Assembly: GCA_017557475.1 (NCBI GenBank) | Contig: JAFYYO010000011.1 | Coordinates: 1 to 10,046 of the forward strand | Reading direction: 5' to 3' | Source: Bacteroidaceae bacterium | Lineage (GTDB): Bacteria; Bacteroidota; Bacteroidia; Bacteroidales; Bacteroidaceae | Length of the DNA: 10,046 nt | Shown here: piece after piece, positions 6,526-10,046 of the stretch | Layout of the letters: every line of letters starts with the position of its first letter | Numbering within the stretch: the first letter of the stretch is position 1 | Program-made: the position numbers and the translations under genes | Notes under the pieces: model-generated | Told to the model about the DNA's origin: nothing | Seen by the model: the letters and a program-made list of their open reading frames with translations, nothing else | Databases searched by the model: none

Positions 6526-6533
6526 TATCTTTG
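6526..6533 (+). promoter_or_regulatory. Probable -7 box for the OPT transporter gene
   Basis: TATCTTTG fits the Bacteroidetes TAnnTTTG consensus exactly. It predicts a transcript starting near 6538-6541 and a leader of about 60 nt. A TTTG -33 box is not evident; the heptad repeats occupy that position. Confidence 0.6.
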
Positions 6534-6543
6534 CAAGGAAATA

Positions 6544-6580
6544 GACAACCTCGGTTGTCTGTTATCGGTTGTCTGTTGTC
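6544..6580 (+). promoter_or_regulatory. Stem-loop with alternative partners in the OPT leader
   Basis: GACAACC (6544-6550) is the exact complement of GGTTGTC (6553-6559); in RNA this would be a six-pair stem with a CUCG loop. Two further GTTGTC copies (6568-6573 and 6575-6580) could pair with the same left arm. It sits at the predicted 5' end of the transporter mRNA. The words are of the same GACAACAGA family as in the nitrilase gene. Confidence 0.5.
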
Positions 6581-6598
6581 AAACTAACTAATAAAAAT

Positions 6599-8563
6599 AT
6601 GGAATACAAAACTTCATTACCTGAGAACGCTTTCCGCGAACTGAAAGAGGGCGAAGAGTACGAACCGATGATGGCTGCAGAAAGCAGTCCGAGAGAAGTT
6701 AACCTGTGGTCTGTCTGCTGGGGCATCCTGATGGCTGTCATCTTTAGCGCAGCCGCTGCCTATCTGGGACTGAAGGTCGGTCAGGTCTTCGAGGCAGCCA
6801 TTCCCATCACCATCATTGCCGTTGGCGTGAGCAGCGCTACTCGTCGGAAGAACGCTCTCGGCGAGAATGTCATCATACAGAGTATCGGTGCTTGCAGCGG
6901 AGTCATTGTTGCCGGCGCCATCTTCACTTTGCCAGCACTCTACATCCTGCAAGCAAAGTACCCCGAGATGACGGTGAACTTCCTGGAAGTCTTCTTTGCA
7001 AGCCTGCTTGGAGGTATCCTCGGCATCCTCTTCCTCATTCCTTTCCGCAAGTATTTCGTCAAGGAGATGCACGGCAAATATCCCTTCCCCGAGGCAACAG
7101 CTGGCACTCAGGTGCTGGTGAGCGGTGAAAAGGGAGGCGCTCAGGCTAGGCCTCTGATGATTGCAGGCTTGCTTGGTGGACTCTATGACTTCGTGGTTGC
7201 CACTTTCGGACTCTGGCACGAGAACTTCACAAGCCGCGCTCTTCTGTGGGGCGATACGGTTGCAGAGAAGGCAAAGCTCGTCCTGAAGTGCAACACAGGG
7301 GCAGCCGTCTTGGGTATGGGTTACATCGTCGGACTCAAGTACGCCTTCATCATTTGCTGCGGCTCGGCGCTTGTTTGGTGGGTCATCGTGCCTGCAATCG
7401 CCCTGTTCTTCCCCACTCTCGAAGTGCAGGAAGGCATTACGGCAGCTCTGGCAAGTCCAGAAGTCATCTTCAAGTACGCGAAGAGCATCGGCATTGGCGG
7501 CATCGCGATGGCTGGCATCATCGGCATTGTGAAGAGCCGCAAGATTATTGCCGGAGCCGTTTCGCTGGCAGGGAAAGAACTCGGAGGCAAGAAGGACGAG
7601 GCTCAAAGCGAGGCTCCTCGTACGCAGAAGGACCTTCCGATGCGATTTGTCAGCTTTGGCGTAATCCTCGCACTCGTGCTGACGTTCCTTTTCTTCCACT
7701 TCGATGTGATGGGCGGAAACATTGTATTCAGCATCGTCGCCATCCTTGTCGTGAGCATCATCACTTTCCTCTTTACGACTGTGGCTGCCAATGCCATCGC
7801 CATCGTCGGCACGAATCCCGTCAGTGGTATGACCTTGATGACGCTCATCCTTGCCTCTGTCGTGATGGTAGCCGTTGGTCTAAGCGGCACAAGCGGCATG
7901 GTGGCAGCCCTCATCATGGGCGGCGTTGTCTGCACAGCCTTGAGTATGGCAGGCGGATTCGTCACTGACTTGAAGATAGGTTATTGGCTGGGCTCAACAC
8001 CTCGCAAGCAAGAGACGTGGAAGTTCCTTGGAACGCTGGTCAGCGCCGCAACTGTGGCTGGCGTCATCATGATTCTGAACAAGACTTATGGCTTCACCGA
8101 CGGCACTCTCGCAGCTCCTCAAGCCAACGCCATGGCCGCAGTTATTGAGCCGCTGATGAGTGGCAACGGAGCGCCCTGGTTGCTTTACGGCATCGGTGCA
8201 GCTATTGCTCTCTTGCTCAATGCATTCGGCGTTTCAGCCCTCGCCTTTGCCCTCGGCATGTTCATTCCTTTGGAACTCAACCTGCCCCTCCTCGTTGGTG
8301 GCGCTATCAATTGGTTCGTGACGACTCGGAGCAAAGACGCTGCCCTGAACAATGCTCGAGGCGAGAAGGGAACTTTGCTTGCCAGCGGCTTCATTGCAGG
8401 CGGCGCTCTGATGGGTGTAATTAGTGCCGCGTTGAAATGGCAGAACGTCAGCTTCGACTACGAAGCCTGGTGGGAGAACCCCTCGAGCCAGCTCATAAGC
8501 CTCGGCATGTACTGCATCCTAATTATATATATGGTACGTGCGAGCATGCGTGCGAGAGCATAA
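6599..8563 (+). CDS. OPT-family oligopeptide transporter
   Basis: A 654-residue inner-membrane protein of the oligopeptide transporter (OPT) superfamily, expected to import small peptides or related compounds by proton symport; the actual substrate cannot be told from sequence. The N-terminal 35 residues are polar, then some 14 or more hydrophobic segments follow (first at about 37-57). Family-like stretches are VGVSSATRRKNALGENVIIQ (75-94), KYPFPEATAGTQVL (160-173), NPVSGMTLM (406-414) and GGFVTDLKIGYWLGSTPRKQ (452-471). A charged cytoplasmic loop lies at about 312-348. Length is normal for the bacterial branch. I chose the ATG at 6599 over an in-frame ATG at 6569: the latter would lie inside the repeat-rich leader, and the shorter form begins with the typical acidic tail. 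It is probably transcribed alone. Confidence 0.93.
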   Translation: MEYKTSLPENAFRELKEGEEYEPMMAAESSPREVNLWSVCWGILMAVIFSAAAAYLGLKVGQVFEAAIPITIIAVGVSSATRRKNALGENVIIQSIGACSGVIVAGAIFTLPALYILQAKYPEMTVNFLEVFFASLLGGILGILFLIPFRKYFVKEMHGKYPFPEATAGTQVLVSGEKGGAQARPLMIAGLLGGLYDFVVATFGLWHENFTSRALLWGDTVAEKAKLVLKCNTGAAVLGMGYIVGLKYAFIICCGSALVWWVIVPAIALFFPTLEVQEGITAALASPEVIFKYAKSIGIGGIAMAGIIGIVKSRKIIAGAVSLAGKELGGKKDEAQSEAPRTQKDLPMRFVSFGVILALVLTFLFFHFDVMGGNIVFSIVAILVVSIITFLFTTVAANAIAIVGTNPVSGMTLMTLILASVVMVAVGLSGTSGMVAALIMGGVVCTALSMAGGFVTDLKIGYWLGSTPRKQETWKFLGTLVSAATVAGVIMILNKTYGFTDGTLAAPQANAMAAVIEPLMSGNGAPWLLYGIGAAIALLLNAFGVSALAFALGMFIPLELNLPLLVGGAINWFVTTRSKDAALNNARGEKGTLLASGFIAGGALMGVISAALKWQNVSFDYEAWWENPSSQLISLGMYCILIIYMVRASMRARA

Positions 8564-8583
8564 AAAGGAAAAAAAACATGCCA

Positions 8584-8618
8584 TTTGCTTTTTATTTCAA
8601 AAGAAAGTTGTACCTTTG
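8584..8618 (+). promoter_or_regulatory. rpsP promoter
   Basis: The -7 box TACCTTTG at 8611-8618 matches TAnnTTTG. An upstream TTTG at 8584-8587 could be the -33 box, though the 23-bp gap is a few bases longer than usual. Transcription would start near 8623, giving a leader of about 55 nt. This implies that rpsP is not dependent on the transporter's transcript. Confidence 0.65.
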
Positions 8619-8622
8619 CGCC

Positions 8623-8641
8623 GCCGTTACGAGTTAGCGGC
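8623..8641 (+). promoter_or_regulatory. Stem-loop at the 5' end of the rpsP leader
   Basis: GCCGTTA (8623-8629) pairs with TAGCGGC (8635-8641) through seven pairs including one T-G wobble, with a 5-nt loop CGAGT. It would begin at or next to the predicted transcription start, where it could protect the mRNA or take part in control. The remaining leader is A/T-rich and single-stranded up to the ATG. Confidence 0.45.
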
Positions 8642-8676
8642 ATATTTCAAACCTATTAAAAGTTCTAATTTAAATT

Positions 8677-9288
8677 ATGGCAACAAAAATCAGATTGCAG
8701 CGTCACGGCCGTAAAGGTTATGCCTTCTACAGCATTGTGATCGCTGATGTAAGAGCACCGCGAGACGGTAAGTTTACAGAGAAGATTGGTACTTACAATC
8801 CCAACACCAATCCTGCCACTGTAGATTTGAAATTCGATCGTGCCCTGTATTGGGTAGAGTGTGGCGCACAGCCCACCGACACGGTTCGCAACATCCTCTC
8901 AGGCGAAGGTGTTTATCTCATGAAGCACCTGCGTGGTGGTGTTAAGAAGGGCGCTTTTGACGAAGCAGCATGCCAGGCAAAATTCGATGCTTGGAAGGCT
9001 GACAAGCAGAAGGGTCTGAGTCAAGTAGCCGCCAAGAACGAGGCTGACAAGAAAGCTGCAGCAGCAGAAAGACTGAAGGCTGAGAAGAAGGTAGGCGAAG
9101 AGATCGCGAAGAAAGTAGCAGACAAGAAGTCCGCTGAGGCTGTCGCACAGGCAGAAGCTGAGGCTGAGACCAAGGTAGAGGAAGCCGCTGAAGAAGCTGC
9201 ACCCGCTCCCGAGGCTGAAGTTCAGGCTGAGCCAGAAGCTGCACCGGCTGCTGAGGAAGCAACAACTGAAACTCCCGCAGAAGCCTAA
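8677..9288 (+). CDS. rpsP: 30S ribosomal protein S16 with long C-terminal tail
   Basis: The first 80 or so residues are a normal bacterial S16: [20 protein letters not shown] (1-20), [20 protein letters not shown] (23-42), then [20 protein letters not shown] (55-74). S16 binds 16S rRNA early in assembly of the small subunit. Residues about 81-110 are a further moderately conserved segment. From about 115 to 203 the protein is low-complexity: first Lys/Ala/Glu-rich and probably helical or coiled coil, then very acidic (Ala/Glu/Pro) to the end. Most bacterial S16 proteins are 80-100 residues, so this one is more than twice as long; extended forms are, to my knowledge, usual in Bacteroidales. 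It has its own promoter and terminator, and the usual S16 neighbours rimM and trmD are absent. Confidence 0.97.
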   Translation: MATKIRLQRHGRKGYAFYSIVIADVRAPRDGKFTEKIGTYNPNTNPATVDLKFDRALYWVECGAQPTDTVRNILSGEGVYLMKHLRGGVKKGAFDEAACQAKFDAWKADKQKGLSQVAAKNEADKKAAAAERLKAEKKVGEEIAKKVADKKSAEAVAQAEAEAETKVEEAAEEAAPAPEAEVQAEPEAAPAAEEATTETPAEA

Positions 9289-9339
9289 AATCAATCACAA
9301 ACCATTATTTCAATTAGACTTTTTCCAACCAACCAAAAC

Positions 9340-9377
9340 GAAGGGCGTTGCCGTGAGGCAATGCCCTTCATATTTTT
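9340..9377 (+). terminator. Intrinsic terminator of rpsP
   Basis: A 13-pair stem, GAAGGGCGTTGCC (9340-9352) with GGCAATGCCCTTC (9357-9369), one G-T wobble, closed by a GTGA (GNRA-type) tetraloop and followed by ATATTTTT. It is 52 bp after the rpsP stop codon. Confidence 0.93.
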
Positions 9378-9405
9378 ATGACCATCATTAAAGCCTTGAG
9401 GGAAA

Positions 9406-9489
9406 AACTAGGCATGGTTAGTTGGCAAACTAGACGTGCCTAATTCCCAAACTAGACGTGCCTAGTTGGGCAATTAGCCTGCCCTAATT
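9406..9489. repeat. 22-bp-period array of four near-palindromes (array B)
   Basis: Four 18-bp near-palindromes at 9406-9423, 9428-9445, 9450-9467 and 9472-9489 are separated by 4-bp spacers GGCA, CCCA and GGGC. The third, AACTAGACGTGCCTAGTT, has perfect six-base arms; the fourth, AATTAGCCTGCCCTAATT, does too with a changed base in each arm (a compensating pair). The first has a G-T pair and the second one mismatch. The array lies between the rpsP terminator and the 3' end of the convergent aminotransferase gene, ending 23 bp from its stop codon. Confidence 0.9.
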
Positions 9490-9512
9490 TTCAGATGAGA
9501 CTCAATGCCTCT

Positions 9513-10046
9513 TCAAACACGATATGCATTGAGCACTTCAATAACCCGACGAATCTCCTCTTCCTCCATGACGGGAGACATCGGCAACGACAGGATTTCG
9601 CGATGGATATGCTCACTAATGGGATAGCTACGGTCGTTCCATTCGCAATAAGCCTGTTGCTTGTGAGGCGGAACGGGATAGTGCACCATCGTCTCAATGC
9701 CTTCCCGCGAGAGATATTCACGCAGGTGGTCGCGCTCAGGAGTACGGATGGGATAGATGTGCCAGACGTTTTGCAAGGGGTCGTTGCTCTGCGAAGGAAG
9801 CGTGATGAGCGGATTCTTGATGCCCTCACTATAGGCTTGAGCCACCTTGCGACGAGCCTCATTATCTGCATCCAAACGCTTGAGTTTCAAACACAAAACG
9901 GCGGCTTGAATCTCGTCCATGCGGCTGTTGAGTCCCTTCACTTCGTTGAAATACTTCTCCTTGCTGCCATAATTCGCCATCGCGCGAACATAGTCGGCCA
10001 GCGCCTCATCATCCGTCACTACACAACCTGCGTCGCCAAGGGCTCC
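9513..10046 (-). CDS. DegT/DnrJ/EryC1/StrS sugar aminotransferase, C-terminal part
   Basis: The gene runs off the right edge; 177 C-terminal residues are present, roughly half of a typical 370-residue enzyme. The first residues in the window, [20 protein letters not shown], normally follow a few residues after the PLP-binding lysine, so that lysine is just outside. Other family signatures are [35 protein letters not shown], the [12 protein letters not shown] strand, a [18 protein letters not shown] segment, and [13 protein letters not shown] near the end. Such PLP enzymes add an amino group to nucleotide-linked keto sugars for O-antigen, capsule or glycan synthesis. The NYGS..KY and NEVKG pattern recalls FdtB/QdtB-type dTDP-sugar 3-aminotransferases, but the exact substrate cannot be set. 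A polysaccharide gene cluster may lie to the right. Confidence 0.93.
   Translation of the reverse strand, partial: GALGDAGCVVTDDEALADYVRAMANYGSKEKYFNEVKGLNSRMDEIQAAVLCLKLKRLDADNEARRKVAQAYSEGIKNPLITLPSQSNDPLQNVWHIYPIRTPERDHLREYLSREGIETMVHYPVPPHKQQAYCEWNDRSYPISEHIHREILSLPMSPVMEEEEIRRVIEVLNAYRV

Noticed and set aside
6617..7699. 360-residue open frame on the minus strand
   Set aside because: Antisense to the OPT transporter; rich in His, Cys and Asp as expected from the reverse of membrane-protein codons.
5581..9489. CRISPR array
   Set aside because: Repeats are 18 bp palindromes with 4-bp spacers of no uniqueness, and no cas gene is present.
9491..9871. 126-residue minus-strand frame overlapping the aminotransferase
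   Set aside because: It is in another frame of the same strand; the overlapping frame has clear aminotransferase motifs.

Overview
The window looks like chromosomal DNA from a member of the Bacteroidales, most likely Prevotella or a close relative. The evidence is a parB / DUF5683 protein / mltD / rel gene run, a 30S S16 protein with a long Ala/Glu/Lys tail, promoter -7 boxes of the Bacteroidetes form TAnnTTTG, start codons without a clear Shine-Dalgarno, and many short intergenic repeat families. Genus is inference. No RNA genes, insertion sequences or CRISPR arrays were seen. All the genes belong to known families; the unusual content is in the repeats.

Layout. (1) 92-5498, plus strand: parB, a DUF5683 membrane protein, a MltD-type lytic transglycosylase and a bifunctional (p)ppGpp synthetase/hydrolase. 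The first three are nearly contiguous (0 and 11 bp gaps); rel follows after 206 bp of repeat-rich DNA. The run places chromosome partitioning, envelope remodelling and the stringent response side by side. (2) 5499-5683: a convergent gap holding three near-palindromes on an exact 22-bp period. (3) 5684-6454, minus strand: a nitrilase/omega-amidase family hydrolase. (4) 6455-6598: a divergent promoter region with heptad repeats and a stem-loop. (5) 6599-8563, plus strand: an OPT-family oligopeptide transporter. (6) 8677-9288, plus strand: rpsP, with its own promoter and a strong terminator. (7) 9405-9492: a second 22-bp-period array of near-palindromes, again in a convergent gap. (8) 9513-10046, minus strand: the C-terminal part of a DegT/DnrJ/EryC1/StrS sugar aminotransferase that runs off the window edge.

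The most interesting signal is the repeat landscape. Two arrays of different sequence share one architecture (18-bp near-palindromes, 4-bp spacers, 22-bp period) and both sit between convergent genes. A separate 23-bp-period family lies directly before the start codons of both parB and rel and ends about 10 bp from each ATG. Repeat-like DNA also appears inside coding sequence at tolerant places: an inverted repeat in the linker of Rel, a GACAACAGA-type repeat in a loop of the nitrilase (shared with the neighbouring promoter region), and a nearly identical signal-peptide-coding block in the two adjacent envelope genes. Whether these are mobile, regulatory or passive cannot be decided from one window.
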